Below, piece by piece: positions 52,630 through 61,891 of a stretch of DNA of 64,000 nt. The notes under the pieces were generated by a model. It was not told where the DNA came from. It was given only the letters and a program-made list of their open reading frames with translations, and searched no databases. The position numbers and the translations under genes are program-made. Source of the DNA: CALJFL01 sp039964455. GTDB lineage: Bacteria > Pseudomonadota > Gammaproteobacteria > Pseudomonadales > Halieaceae. Each line of letters starts with the position of its first letter. The stretch's first letter is position 1. The DNA lies in NCBI GenBank assembly GCA_039964455.1, contig JBDVXK010000024.1:1-64000 (forward strand), read 5' to 3'.

Positions 52630-53361
52630 TTACCAGCGCTCGCTCCAGGGGCGAACATCCAACTCAAACGTCCATGCATTGCGCGGCTGATCGTAAAGTT
52701 GCACATAGTTGTTGGCCAGGTCGTCAGGGTTAACGATCCCATCGCTGGCCTTGAGCTTTGCAGCATCGGGAAAGTTTTCCATGATCCAGGCGGTATCCAC
52801 CCCTGCATCTATAACTATGTGTGCCACATGTATATTTTTAGGACCCAGTTCTCTCGCCATACTTTGGGCAAGGGCGCGTAGCCCATGTTTGGCACTGGCA
52901 AAGGCCGCAAAGCCCGCGGCTCCGCGTACACTGGCCGTTGCACCGGTAAACAGAATTGTCCCGCGCTCCCGCGGCACCATATGACGAGCTGCTTCGCGTC
53001 CCACAAGAAATCCGGCGAAGCAAGCCATCTCCCAAATCTTGTGAAACTTGCGGCTGTCAGTCTCCAGTATTCCCATGGGCACATTCGCACCCACATTGAA
53101 AACCACGACATCCAGTGGTCCGATTTCGGTTTCTATCTTTTCGAACAATTCTGTCACCGCGGTTTCACTGCGCGCATCGCAGGCAAAGGCATGCGCCTGA
53201 TGACCGGCAGTTGCAAGCTCACTCATCAGGCCATCGAGCTTCTCTACATTGCGCCTGGCGGCACAGACCACCAAGCCGCGCTCGGCGAATTTGCGCACGA
53301 TGGCGCTGCCTATCGCGTCACCGGCGCCAACGACAAGCGCCACTGCGGGTCTGGTTTCCAT
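52630..53361 (-). CDS. SDR-family protein with Phe at the catalytic Tyr position
   Basis: The 243-residue SDR has the nucleotide motif GAGDAIG (residues 12-18), the NVGAN turn, and Ser144, but the YxxxK pair reads F154-A-S-A-K158. Phe replaces the proton-donating Tyr. A closely similar FAxFASAK pattern is known to me from a family annotated as SDR, so this may be a stable subgroup. It may still bind NAD(P) or use another acid. It is upstream of the HCCA-isomerase gene on the minus strand. Confidence 0.85.
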   Translation of the reverse strand: METRPAVALVVGAGDAIGSAIVRKFAERGLVVCAARRNVEKLDGLMSELATAGHQAHAFACDARSETAVTELFEKIETEIGPLDVVVFNVGANVPMGILETDSRKFHKIWEMACFAGFLVGREAARHMVPRERGTILFTGATASVRGAAGFAAFASAKHGLRALAQSMARELGPKNIHVAHIVIDAGVDTAWIMENFPDAAKLKASDGIVNPDDLANNYVQLYDQPRNAWTFELDVRPWSERW

Positions 53362-53509
53362 CTTTGTTCACCTTGAACGACACATTGGTTCCAATATAGA
53401 ACTAAATAATTACATTTACAAGATTCTCGCAGCTCGGGTCTTTCGAAATGACAAATACCGCAAACTTGCTAAAGTCGAAGGTAGCCAACCCTCTCTGGAG
53501 ATTTATCTG

Positions 53510-54142
53510 ATGCTTGATGCCGGAAAACTGCACGCGGCCGAAGCGGCCTTTCTCGCGCAATTCCCACAGGGCTTCGCCGACCCGGAAATGGCTAAGATCG
53601 GTAAAAAACATCGCATGACCCCCATGATCGAGTTCGCACGCGAAAGCTTCAGCGACAAGGCCCTCCAAGGAAATGTTCACCTCGCGGCAGACAATATGGT
53701 CAAAGCCGTATCGCGCTCCTCCATGGTGTCGTTATTTGAAAAGCCCAAATTCAGGGATTTCGTCAAAGCCATGGACGAGCACGAAAAAGCGTTTCTGGTA
53801 AACGCGCTGCGACAACAGCTTCATGGCAAGCAGGCAGGAGGATTTGAGGCGATGATTGATATTCTGAAAACGGGCAAGCTGGCAAAATGGAGCCTGAGCA
53901 CGATTATCCCCGCCTACTACAAGCCCACAAGAGAAGTGTTCGTAAAACCCACAACAGCAAAGGGCATACTCAAGTTCTTTGATATTGCCGACCCTGTGTA
54001 CCACCCCACTCCCACCTGGGAGTTTTATCGCAAGTACCGCAAATTGATTAACGATGGGAAGAAAGAGGTGAGTAAATCACTGTCGCCATCTAATGCGGCA
54101 TTCTCTGGTTTTCTGATGATGACGGTGCTGCCCGGGCGCTGA
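53510..54142 (+). CDS. Conserved hypothetical protein
   Basis: This 210-residue soluble protein starts at the ATG at 53510 with GGAG ahead of it. It opens MLDAGKLHAAEAAFLAQFPQ and holds a mostly helical chain with conserved-looking segments HRMTPMIEFARESF, FLVNALRQQLHGK and PAYYKPTREVFVKPTTAKGI. No family was recognised by eye. It has no signal peptide and no membrane segment. It converges on purU and diverges from the SDR gene. It may be a conserved marine-gammaproteobacterial protein of unknown role. Confidence 0.75.
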   Translation: MLDAGKLHAAEAAFLAQFPQGFADPEMAKIGKKHRMTPMIEFARESFSDKALQGNVHLAADNMVKAVSRSSMVSLFEKPKFRDFVKAMDEHEKAFLVNALRQQLHGKQAGGFEAMIDILKTGKLAKWSLSTIIPAYYKPTREVFVKPTTAKGILKFFDIADPVYHPTPTWEFYRKYRKLINDGKKEVSKSLSPSNAAFSGFLMMTVLPGR

Positions 54143-54157
54143 TACTCGGCACGAGGA

Positions 54158-55021
54158 TTATTTGAAGACGATCGTTTTATGCTCATTGAGCAACACCCTA
54201 TGCTCACAGTGCCAGTTCACCGCCCGCGCCAACACCTGACACTCAACATCGCTGCCACGCCTGACCAATTCCTCGGCGCGATGAAAGTGCTCTACCCTCT
54301 GCACGTCCTGCTCAATGATGGGGCCTTCGTCCAGGTCGGAGGTCACATAGTGCGCGGTCGCACCGATAATCTTTACGCCGCGGTCAAACGCCTGATGGTA
54401 GGGCTTGGCACCCTTGAAGCTAGGTAGGAAAGAGTGATGGATATTAATCGCCCGCCCGGCCAGCGCCTCACACAAGTCGCTGGATAGAATCTGCATGTAC
54501 CTGGCCAGCACCAACAGATCGACCCCCTGCTCCTGCATCAGGCTGAGTATTTTCTTTTCCTGCTCAGCCCTGGTCTCTCCAGTGACCGGGAGGTGGTGGT
54601 AAGGCACACCAAAGGACTCGGTTTTCTTGCGCATATCGTCGTGATTTGAAACAACCCCGACAACATCGCCAGACAAGGTACCCGCCTCCCAGCGATACAG
54701 TAGGTCATTCAGACAGTGCCCTTGCCTGGATACTGCCAGCATAATTTTGGGCCTTTCATCGACGTCATAAATGGACCAACTGATGTCAAACTGCGCTTTC
54801 ATTGCATCAAGCTTGCTCTCAAGCAATGAAAGTGCGGAGACACCGTCGCCAACAGAAAAGGCAATGCGCAAAAAGAACCGGCTCGAACCATCATCACCAA
54901 ACTGGGCGGCCTCGGTGACGTTGGCATTCAGTTCCAGCAAGGTGCCCGAGATACCGGCAATTACGCCAGGAATATCCAGGCTATTTGCCGTTAGAATGTA
55001 GCGCTGCTGATTATTTACCAC
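54158..55021 (-). CDS. purU: Formyltetrahydrofolate deformylase
   Basis: The 287-residue enzyme has an N-terminal ACT domain (about 5-85) and a formyl-transferase-like catalytic domain. The Asn-His pair is in INIHHSFLPSFKGAKPYHQA, and the Asp is in DLDEGPIIEQDV. It cleaves 10-formyl-THF to formate and THF, balancing one-carbon pools. The start is a GTG at 55021. Its length is normal. It is separate from folE, which lies about 48 kb away. Confidence 0.95.
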   Translation of the reverse strand: MVNNQQRYILTANSLDIPGVIAGISGTLLELNANVTEAAQFGDDGSSRFFLRIAFSVGDGVSALSLLESKLDAMKAQFDISWSIYDVDERPKIMLAVSRQGHCLNDLLYRWEAGTLSGDVVGVVSNHDDMRKKTESFGVPYHHLPVTGETRAEQEKKILSLMQEQGVDLLVLARYMQILSSDLCEALAGRAINIHHSFLPSFKGAKPYHQAFDRGVKIIGATAHYVTSDLDEGPIIEQDVQRVEHFHRAEELVRRGSDVECQVLARAVNWHCEHRVLLNEHKTIVFK

Positions 55022-55159
55022 CTGCCTATCCCTTGTTTTCTATCGTTACGAAGCGGCTGTGCGTCGCGGATACACGAGCTTGCACGCCGCATTGCCTCTG
55101 ACCAGCTACTTACTTGTTAGCTACTGGCTAGACCCTGTTTGTTTTCCTATACTGACCCC

Positions 55160-55324
55160 ATGCAAACATTAATAGCAACGCTAGTCGCCTGGGGGCCCGT
55201 CTTCTTCGGTGGCCTGATTTTCGCACCCATGTGGTCCGCCGCACTGGGCATAAGCTTGCCCATTACCATGACCATTGGCGTGGTCTGGGGTTTGATCGCC
55301 AAGCACAGGGGGCGCTGGCTATGA
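55160..55324 (+). CDS. Small membrane protein, translationally coupled to the desaturase gene
   Basis: The 54-residue protein (MQTLIATLVAWGPVFFGGLI) has two likely hydrophobic segments, about 3-24 and 29-47, and a basic end. Its TGA overlaps the ATG of the desaturase gene (ATGA at 55321-55324). The ATG at 55160 is used because a TTG at 55139 is less plausible. A TATACT box at 55148-55153 stands so close to the ATG that a near-leaderless transcript is possible. The overlap suggests a partner or leader role for the desaturase. Confidence 0.6.
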   Translation: MQTLIATLVAWGPVFFGGLIFAPMWSAALGISLPITMTIGVVWGLIAKHRGRWL

Positions 55325-56157
55325 GTATGTCGGAGGAACGGGCAATTGCCCAGAAGTACATCGGCGATTTCCCGCTGTTTATGGTGATATGGGGCTTGGG
55401 CGGCTTTGCCCTCTGGCTGGCTTTGTTTCCGCTGGTTCACCTTGGCTATTTACCGCTTTGGGCTGGCTTCGTCTTATCGCTAATTGTGCTCTCCTATTGT
55501 TACCTGCCCAGCCACGAAGCCGAGCACGGCAATATTGGCAGGCCCAATAGCCGTTGGCGATGGCTCAATGAGTTCATCGGTCACACCTCTATGTTCCCCA
55601 TCCGCATCCCTTATACATTGCACCGGGCCATTCATCTCAAGCATCACGCCTATACCAATGACGATACGAAAGACCCTGATATCGGCATGCGCGCAAGCTC
55701 AGTATGGCAGGCAGCGTATCACTCATGGCGCGGCAGGCAGCCAGATAGCCTGGGCGGTCTGACACCCGATGTACTTGATGACAATGAACAAAAGGACAAG
55801 CTTGTTTGGGAAGGCTTTCTGGTGACCCGGCTGTGGTGGCTGTGTCTTCTGGCATTGTGCTGGACGGGCTTTGCACTGGAAGCACTGATGCTGTGGTGGC
55901 TGCCTCTGCAAATCGCCATGATTTATACTCAAATCACGCTGTCCTGGGCACCGCACCATCCGATGAAAGAACAGGGCCGCTATCGTGACACTCGAATCTG
56001 GAAGTCACCACTGGGGACAATACTGTCGTCTGGAATGGAGTATCACTTTATACACCACCTGTTCCCATCAATTCCCCTGAACAAACATCCGGCAGTCTAC
56101 CGCGAGCTCAAACCGCTGCTCTTAGCCGAGGGCATGAGAGTAGACGGCAACCTTTGA
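55321..56157 (+). CDS. Fatty-acid desaturase-like membrane protein
   Basis: The 278-residue protein has four predicted membrane segments and three histidine boxes: HEAEH (65-69), HLKHH (105-109) and HFIHH near the C-terminus. These bind the di-iron centre of membrane desaturases and hydroxylases such as beta-carotene hydroxylase. It could unsaturate a fatty acid or hydroxylate another lipid. I chose the ATG at 55321, since the frame is open further upstream but overlaps the small membrane gene. It converges with the acyl-CoA synthetase gene. Confidence 0.87.
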   Translation: MSMSEERAIAQKYIGDFPLFMVIWGLGGFALWLALFPLVHLGYLPLWAGFVLSLIVLSYCYLPSHEAEHGNIGRPNSRWRWLNEFIGHTSMFPIRIPYTLHRAIHLKHHAYTNDDTKDPDIGMRASSVWQAAYHSWRGRQPDSLGGLTPDVLDDNEQKDKLVWEGFLVTRLWWLCLLALCWTGFALEALMLWWLPLQIAMIYTQITLSWAPHHPMKEQGRYRDTRIWKSPLGTILSSGMEYHFIHHLFPSIPLNKHPAVYRELKPLLLAEGMRVDGNL

Positions 56158-56185
56158 GCCCGGCCTGTCAGTAAAACTCTGCTCG

Positions 56186-57751
56186 CTATGCTTGAAAGGC
56201 ATCGGCGTGAATGTCACGCAGGTCGCGTTTCAGGATCTTTCCAGAGGGGTTGCGTGGCAACTCATCGACAAAAATTATCTTTTTGGGCACTTTAAAGCCG
56301 GCTAACAATGTAGCGCAATGCGCAATCACGGTCTCTTCCGTCAGGCTTTTATCGGCTTGAGTGACGATTACCGCTGTCACCGCTTCAATCCAGTGCTCAT
56401 GCGGCAAGCCGATCACCGCGACTTCGGCTATATCGGCTAACTGATAAACAGCTTCCTCGACTTCTCGGCCAGACACGTTTTCACCGCCGGTCTTGATCAT
56501 ATCCTTCTTGCGATCGACAATCGTGATGTAGCCCTCGTCATCGATAGTGGCGAGATCGCCGCTGTGAAACCAGCCTCCGGCGAATGCTTCTGCGGTCCGT
56601 TCCGGGTCCTTGTAGTACTCGCTTAGTAACTGCGGTGAGCGATGCACAACCTCCCCTATCTCACCAACTGCCACCTCCTGGCCGTCATCATCGACAATTC
56701 GAGTCTCCACATTCAGTACGGGTCGGCCCGCAGATCCAGGCTTACGCAACTGGTCCGCCGGTTTAAGAATCGTTGCCACTGGTGCAATCTCGGTTTGACC
56801 GTACAGGTTCCAGAGCCTTATCTGCGGAATGCTGTGCTGTATTTTTTTCATAATTTCGACCGGCATGATCGCCGCACCGTAATAGCCTTTGCGCAGTGCC
56901 GATAGATCAGTTTGCTCAAACTTCGGGGAGTTGAGCAGGGAAATCCAAACCGTGGGCGGCGCAAAGAAAGTACTGATTTTCTCGCGCTCCAACAGGGACA
57001 GAAGGTTTTCCGGGCTGGGATCGTCAGTAATCACATTACTTCCACCAACCTGAATCGAAGGCCCGAGGAAGGCGTCCAGTTGCGCGCAATGGTATAGCGG
57101 CATTGAGTGGAGGTGGCTATCCTCCTCTGTAATCTCGGCATCGACAAGACAACTGGCATACTGCCAAATTATTGCCGAGTGGGTCAGCACGGCGCCCTTG
57201 GGCGCAGACTCCGTCCCGCTGGTGTAGATGATCTGGGCCGGCGAGTTCGCACTTAAGCCCGGTGCAGCTGGGAGCGGTGTTGAGGAGTACAAGTCTGAAA
57301 ATGGCATCATCCCTTCCGGCGTCGCCACCCCCTCTTCGCTGGCCATCCACACACTGTGCTCAAGGTCCGGGCATAACGCGGGAAGCTGACTGGCGTTGTC
57401 CAGTTCATCTTTGCCCACAAGCAGCAGCTTCGATTCACTGTGGCCAACGATGTAGCCCGCCTCCTTCGCATTCAGCATAAAATTGACCGGCACTAACAAG
57501 GCACCCGCCGCGGCCACGGCATAGCGTGCCAGCGCAAAAGTTGCTGAGTTCCGTGACAATATCGCTACACGATCACCCGGAGACACGCCAAGCTCACTCA
57601 AGCCGCCCGCAACCTGGGTGCAGCGTTGATAAAACTCACTATAGCTCCAGTGCACGTCACCCTCGCTTATGGCGGTTTTATCCGGATGCCGAGCAGCGGT
57701 TCGACGCAGCGTATCTATCAGGGTCTGGCTGGAAACATCTGTCGAATTCAT
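56186..57751 (-). CDS. Acyl-CoA synthetase (AMP-binding)
   Basis: This 521-residue ANL-superfamily ligase has the IIYTSGTESAPKGA motif (near 170), the YGQTEIAP motif (near 320), the GWFHSGD motif (near 395) and the C-terminal NPSGKILKRDLRD segment with the catalytic Lys. The first motif has Glu-Ser where most members have Thr-Gly. It resembles FadD3- or FadK-like members that activate ring-derived or medium-chain acids. It lies at one end of the catabolic neighbourhood and diverges from the MDR gene across 150 bases. Confidence 0.92.
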   Translation of the reverse strand: MNSTDVSSQTLIDTLRRTAARHPDKTAISEGDVHWSYSEFYQRCTQVAGGLSELGVSPGDRVAILSRNSATFALARYAVAAAGALLVPVNFMLNAKEAGYIVGHSESKLLLVGKDELDNASQLPALCPDLEHSVWMASEEGVATPEGMMPFSDLYSSTPLPAAPGLSANSPAQIIYTSGTESAPKGAVLTHSAIIWQYASCLVDAEITEEDSHLHSMPLYHCAQLDAFLGPSIQVGGSNVITDDPSPENLLSLLEREKISTFFAPPTVWISLLNSPKFEQTDLSALRKGYYGAAIMPVEIMKKIQHSIPQIRLWNLYGQTEIAPVATILKPADQLRKPGSAGRPVLNVETRIVDDDGQEVAVGEIGEVVHRSPQLLSEYYKDPERTAEAFAGGWFHSGDLATIDDEGYITIVDRKKDMIKTGGENVSGREVEEAVYQLADIAEVAVIGLPHEHWIEAVTAVIVTQADKSLTEETVIAHCATLLAGFKVPKKIIFVDELPRNPSGKILKRDLRDIHADAFQA

Positions 57752-57901
57752 ATGTTATGGATCTCTTATTTATCAAGCTACCAGACCGGAGTCTCAGCGC
57801 AATTTATGAAGCATTCACTTGGCTTAGCAATCACTTTATAGTCTAGATAAGCCCGCGGCGAAAGTGCTGCGGGTACAGGCTGACAAAGTAAGACATTAAT
57901 C

Positions 57902-58885
57902 ATGTATGCAATGTTTATCGACGAAACCGGTGGTCCAGACGTACTAACCTACGGTGAAATACCGACGCCGTCACCTGGACCGGGAGAACTTTTAATCAAG
58001 GTCGCCTATGCCGGCGTCAATCCCGCGGACTGGAAAAATCGCCAGGGCTTGTTGGCAGCATTCAGGCCCTACACGTTCCCCTGCGTTATCGGTTTTGACG
58101 CCGCTGGTACCGTCGCCGAAACAGGAACAGGCGTGACTGGCTTTAAAGTCGGGGATAAGGTGTTCACTCCCACCAACCACGGTCGGGGTAGCCAGGGTAG
58201 CTACGCTGAATATGTCGTTGCAGACGATCATCTCGTGGCACACTTACCTGCGGGCCTTGGGCTTGATTTGGCAGCCGCCCTACCAATCGCCGCACTTACC
58301 GCGTGGCAAGCCCTCTTCGACCGAGGCGCACTGCAACAAGGTCAGCAAGTGATGATTCACGGTGGTGCCGGCGGACTGGGTGGCTTCGCTGTCCAGTTTG
58401 CCCGTTGGGCTGGCGCAAAAGTAGCTGCCACTTGCAGCACTCGCAATGTCGAGTATCTCAAAAGTCTTGGTGTTGACCGGGTCATTGATTATCAGCGCGA
58501 GGATATCGCAGCGGCAATCGCCGACTGGACAACGGCAGGGCTGGATCTGCTGGTGGATGCCGTCGGTGTCAGCACACTGCCTGACTCACTGATACTGGTA
58601 AAACACGGCGGCACTCTGGTCAGCATCCCCACACTGGTCGACGACCCGGATCCTGAGGTGGCCACACAGGCCGCGCTAGCGCGGGGAGTTACTCATATTT
58701 TTTCAACGATGGACGATCAGAACTGTGCCCCCGCTCTGGAGAAAATTGCCGGGCTGCTGGTGTCCGGGGACATCACCGCCCCCCCTGTTCGCCAGTTTCC
58801 CCTGCAGGAAGCAGCAGAAGTACATCAAATTATCCAGTCAGGGCACAATCGCGGGAAGTTTGTGCTGAAGGTTGGGAACAGCTAA
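57902..58885 (+). CDS. Quinone-oxidoreductase-like MDR (zinc-free)
   Basis: The 327-residue medium-chain dehydrogenase lacks the zinc-binding cysteine cluster and has the nucleotide motif GGAGGLGGFAVQFARWAG near 155. That is typical of quinone oxidoreductase and enoyl-reductase members. It would reduce a C=C bond next to a carbonyl, or a quinone, with NADPH. It lies about 115 bases before the OYE-like gene on the same strand and fits the series of ring-processing enzymes. The ATG is at 57902. Confidence 0.9.
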   Translation: MYAMFIDETGGPDVLTYGEIPTPSPGPGELLIKVAYAGVNPADWKNRQGLLAAFRPYTFPCVIGFDAAGTVAETGTGVTGFKVGDKVFTPTNHGRGSQGSYAEYVVADDHLVAHLPAGLGLDLAAALPIAALTAWQALFDRGALQQGQQVMIHGGAGGLGGFAVQFARWAGAKVAATCSTRNVEYLKSLGVDRVIDYQREDIAAAIADWTTAGLDLLVDAVGVSTLPDSLILVKHGGTLVSIPTLVDDPDPEVATQAALARGVTHIFSTMDDQNCAPALEKIAGLLVSGDITAPPVRQFPLQEAAEVHQIIQSGHNRGKFVLKVGNS

Positions 58886-58999
58886 CGCAAGGGAGTATTC
58901 TTGAGACTCCCAAATGCCCTTTGTCCGCTGAACGCGGGCTAGTAGCCATCACGAAAGCCGGCACCCGCTCACTGATATATTTTTTCAAGGTCAGTCACA

Positions 59000-60238
59000 A
59001 TGAACACCACAGCCTCTCCTTTTGATCAGGTCACCATCGGCGCACTGACACTGCGTAATCGTTTCATAAAGTCTGGCGCCAATGAGGCCATGTGCCTGGA
59101 CGGTCGGCCAACCAAAGCCCTGGTAAAACACCACTGCGAACTCGCCAAAGGCGGTGTGGGCATGACCACGGTCGCCTATATGTCCGTCGCCCCTGAGGGT
59201 CGCACGCTACCCAATCAGATCTGGATGCGCCCGGAAATCAGTGATGACCTCAAGGCGTTAACAAGCGCGGTGCACGCTGATGGCGCTGCAATTTCGGCCC
59301 AGATTACCCACGGCGGCTCTTTTGTCACCGGAATGAAAGTCAAAGGCCGTACCATCAGCTCCTCTTCGGGCTTTAATCCCGCTGGCATGCTGAAGGGAAA
59401 CTTTTTCCAGCGCGCAATGACGCCCGAAGATATGGACAGGGTGATCAGCGAATTTGTCGCGGCCGCGCGCCTTGCCCGCGATACCGGCTTTGATGCCGTC
59501 GAGTTGCACATGGGTCATGGCTACCTGCTGAATCAGTTCATTTCGCCTCTCAACAACACGCGTGAGGACGAATACGGCGGCAGTGCGGAGAATCGTGTGC
59601 GCTTCCCCGCTCGTGTGTTGGCGGCGGTAAAAGAAGCTGTTGGTGACACCACCGCGGTGTTGGCAAAAATCAATGTAGCCGACGGTACCCGCCGGGGAGC
59701 AAAAATCGAAGACGGCATTGTAACTGCCAAGGCGCTGGAAGCGGCTGGAGCAGACATGCTGGTACTCAGCGGCGGCCGCAACGTAGAGTCCACCTGGTTT
59801 ATGTTCGGCAGCCAAATGAATCGCCTGGAGATCAGCAAAGTATTAAAGCAGCAGAAAGAGTGGATCACCGCGTTCATGATGAAAGCGGCGGCATCTCGCG
59901 AGCCGGAAGTCACCTTCAAGGAAATGTATTTTCTTGAATATTCGCGCCAAATTCGTGAAGCCGTCCAATTACCGCTGGCTTACCTGGGTGGCATCAAGTC
60001 GCTGGCCAACGCCGAGCAGGCCGTTGCCGAAGGTTTCGATTGTCTGGTGATTGCCAGGGCGCTGCTTCACGAGCCGGCACTGGTCAACAAGTTTCGCAGT
60101 GGAGAACTCACCCAGTCTGGCTGCGATAACTGCAATGGCTGCGTTGCCTATATTTACCACCCAGCGGGCACCCGCTGTGTCTGGCATCCGCCCAACGATC
60201 TGAAACTGAACCAACAAACGGCCGCAGCAGAAGCCTGA
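59000..60238 (+). CDS. NADH:flavin oxidoreductase/OYE-family enzyme with C-terminal cysteine cluster
   Basis: The 412-residue protein is an FMN TIM barrel of the Old Yellow Enzyme family, with THGGS near 100, the HMGHGYLLNQFISPLNN segment with catalytic His residues, and REDEYGGS. Its end reads CDNCNGC and then, eleven residues on, another Cys (TRCVWHPP). This matches the iron-sulfur motif of 2,4-dienoyl-CoA reductase and trimethylamine dehydrogenase, but the FAD/NADH domain that normally follows is absent. It is upstream of the monooxygenase gene by 19 bases. Confidence 0.9.
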   Translation: MNTTASPFDQVTIGALTLRNRFIKSGANEAMCLDGRPTKALVKHHCELAKGGVGMTTVAYMSVAPEGRTLPNQIWMRPEISDDLKALTSAVHADGAAISAQITHGGSFVTGMKVKGRTISSSSGFNPAGMLKGNFFQRAMTPEDMDRVISEFVAAARLARDTGFDAVELHMGHGYLLNQFISPLNNTREDEYGGSAENRVRFPARVLAAVKEAVGDTTAVLAKINVADGTRRGAKIEDGIVTAKALEAAGADMLVLSGGRNVESTWFMFGSQMNRLEISKVLKQQKEWITAFMMKAAASREPEVTFKEMYFLEYSRQIREAVQLPLAYLGGIKSLANAEQAVAEGFDCLVIARALLHEPALVNKFRSGELTQSGCDNCNGCVAYIYHPAGTRCVWHPPNDLKLNQQTAAAEA

Positions 60239-60257
60239 ACATTCCGGAGTAACGATC

Positions 60258-61742
60258 ATGGCGCCAGCAGAAAACAAGCGAGTGGTTGTTATAGGCGCTG
60301 GCATGGCCGGCATCCTGGCGGGCATCAAATTACAGGAAGCCGGCTTTAGTGACATCGCTATTTACGAAAAAGCCGACCGCGTAGGTGGCACATGGCGAGA
60401 AAACACCTATCCCGGCCTGACCTGCGATGTGCCCTCGCACCATTACACTTACAGCTTTGAGCGCAACCCCGACTGGAGCAGGCATATGTCCCCGGGGCCA
60501 GAGATACAACAATACTTTGAGCGCACCGCCATAAAGTATGGTGTAGACAAATTGCTGCACTGCGGGCAACAGGCCACCAGCGCACAGTGGCACAACGGCC
60601 AATGGCACCTGGAGTTCGAGGATGGCCATAGCGACGTTGCAGACATACTCATTGCCGCCACAGGAGTACTGCACAAGCCCAAGTATCCCTCGATTGAGGG
60701 TATAGAAAATTTCAAAGGCAGTTGCTTTCACAGCGCACGCTGGGACCACTCAGTAGAACTCGCAGGCAAACGCGTCGGTGTGATCGGCAATGGTTCAACC
60801 GGTGTTCAGCTGGTTTCAGCGCTGGCCGATAAAGTGGCAACGCTGGAACACTATGTGCGCAGCCCGCAATGGATAATGCCTGTAGAGAATGGACACTTCT
60901 CTGAACAGGAACAACAGGCGTTCCGCGATCCCGCTGTATTAAAGGCCGCGATGCACTTCGAGGAGTACAACGCCGCAGTGGAGCGCTACACCACGGCCAT
61001 CGTCGACATGGATTCCGAAGGCGCTAAAGAAATGGGCGCTATATGCCTCGCCAATCTGGAGCAAAACGTAACCGACCCTGTGCTAAGGGAAAGGCTGCGA
61101 CCTGACCATGCCCCGCTATGCTATCGCCTGATTTTTTCACCCGACTATTATCAAGCCATACAGCACCCAAATGCCGCGCTGGTCACAGAAGGTATTTCGG
61201 CCGTGGAAGAAAATGGTATCCGCACGGCAGACGGCACGCTGCATGAGCTAGACGTCATTGTATTGGCAACCGGGTTCTGCCCGGATACGTTTATGCGTCC
61301 TATGACCTTCACTGGTAGAAATAGCACAGACCTCGAGAGCCTGTGGTCCGACGGGCCCAAGGCCTACCTCGCCGTCACTCTCCCCGAGTTTCCCAACTTC
61401 TTTATGCTCAACGGACCGAATGGCCCGGTGGGCAATTTCTCGCTTATCGATATCGCTGAACTGCAGTGGAATTACATCTCCCAGTGTATCGACAAGCTGG
61501 TCAGTGGCGAGGTGGACGAAATATCCCCGTTACCTCAGTCGATGACGGACTTTGAAGCGGAACGCGTTGCGGCTGCCAAAAAGACAGTATGGTACAAGGG
61601 CGGCTGCAAAAGCTGGTATCTGGACAAAAACGGTATACCCAGTAGTTGGCCGTGGACCTATTCGCGTTTCGCCAGTGCCATGGCACAGCCTGACTGGACA
61701 GCCTTTGACTGTGTCACTCACGGGAATCACGCCAAGCCTTAG
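60258..61742 (+). CDS. Baeyer-Villiger-type flavin monooxygenase
   Basis: The 494-residue protein has FAD motif GAGMAG (13-18), NADP motif GVIGNGSTGVQL (near 175), and the signature FKGSCFHSARWDH that matches FxGxxxHxxxW(D/P) of Baeyer-Villiger monooxygenases. It would convert a ketone to an ester or lactone with NADPH and O2. It lies 19 bases after the OYE-like gene, so both are probably co-transcribed. This suggests a reduce-then-oxidise route for a ring ketone. Confidence 0.92.
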   Translation: MAPAENKRVVVIGAGMAGILAGIKLQEAGFSDIAIYEKADRVGGTWRENTYPGLTCDVPSHHYTYSFERNPDWSRHMSPGPEIQQYFERTAIKYGVDKLLHCGQQATSAQWHNGQWHLEFEDGHSDVADILIAATGVLHKPKYPSIEGIENFKGSCFHSARWDHSVELAGKRVGVIGNGSTGVQLVSALADKVATLEHYVRSPQWIMPVENGHFSEQEQQAFRDPAVLKAAMHFEEYNAAVERYTTAIVDMDSEGAKEMGAICLANLEQNVTDPVLRERLRPDHAPLCYRLIFSPDYYQAIQHPNAALVTEGISAVEENGIRTADGTLHELDVIVLATGFCPDTFMRPMTFTGRNSTDLESLWSDGPKAYLAVTLPEFPNFFMLNGPNGPVGNFSLIDIAELQWNYISQCIDKLVSGEVDEISPLPQSMTDFEAERVAAAKKTVWYKGGCKSWYLDKNGIPSSWPWTYSRFASAMAQPDWTAFDCVTHGNHAKP

Positions 61743-61891
61743 CCTTGACGCTCAAGCCTCGCCTATCGGACATACCCGACCAAGCAGCGTTTCGTTTCTG
61801 GGCAACAAGCTTGACGCCTACGCGTATACCGACATTTCTCCTATACTGCAGGACACCGCAACAGAACTCATCAGAGCAAAGAGACCGTTAA

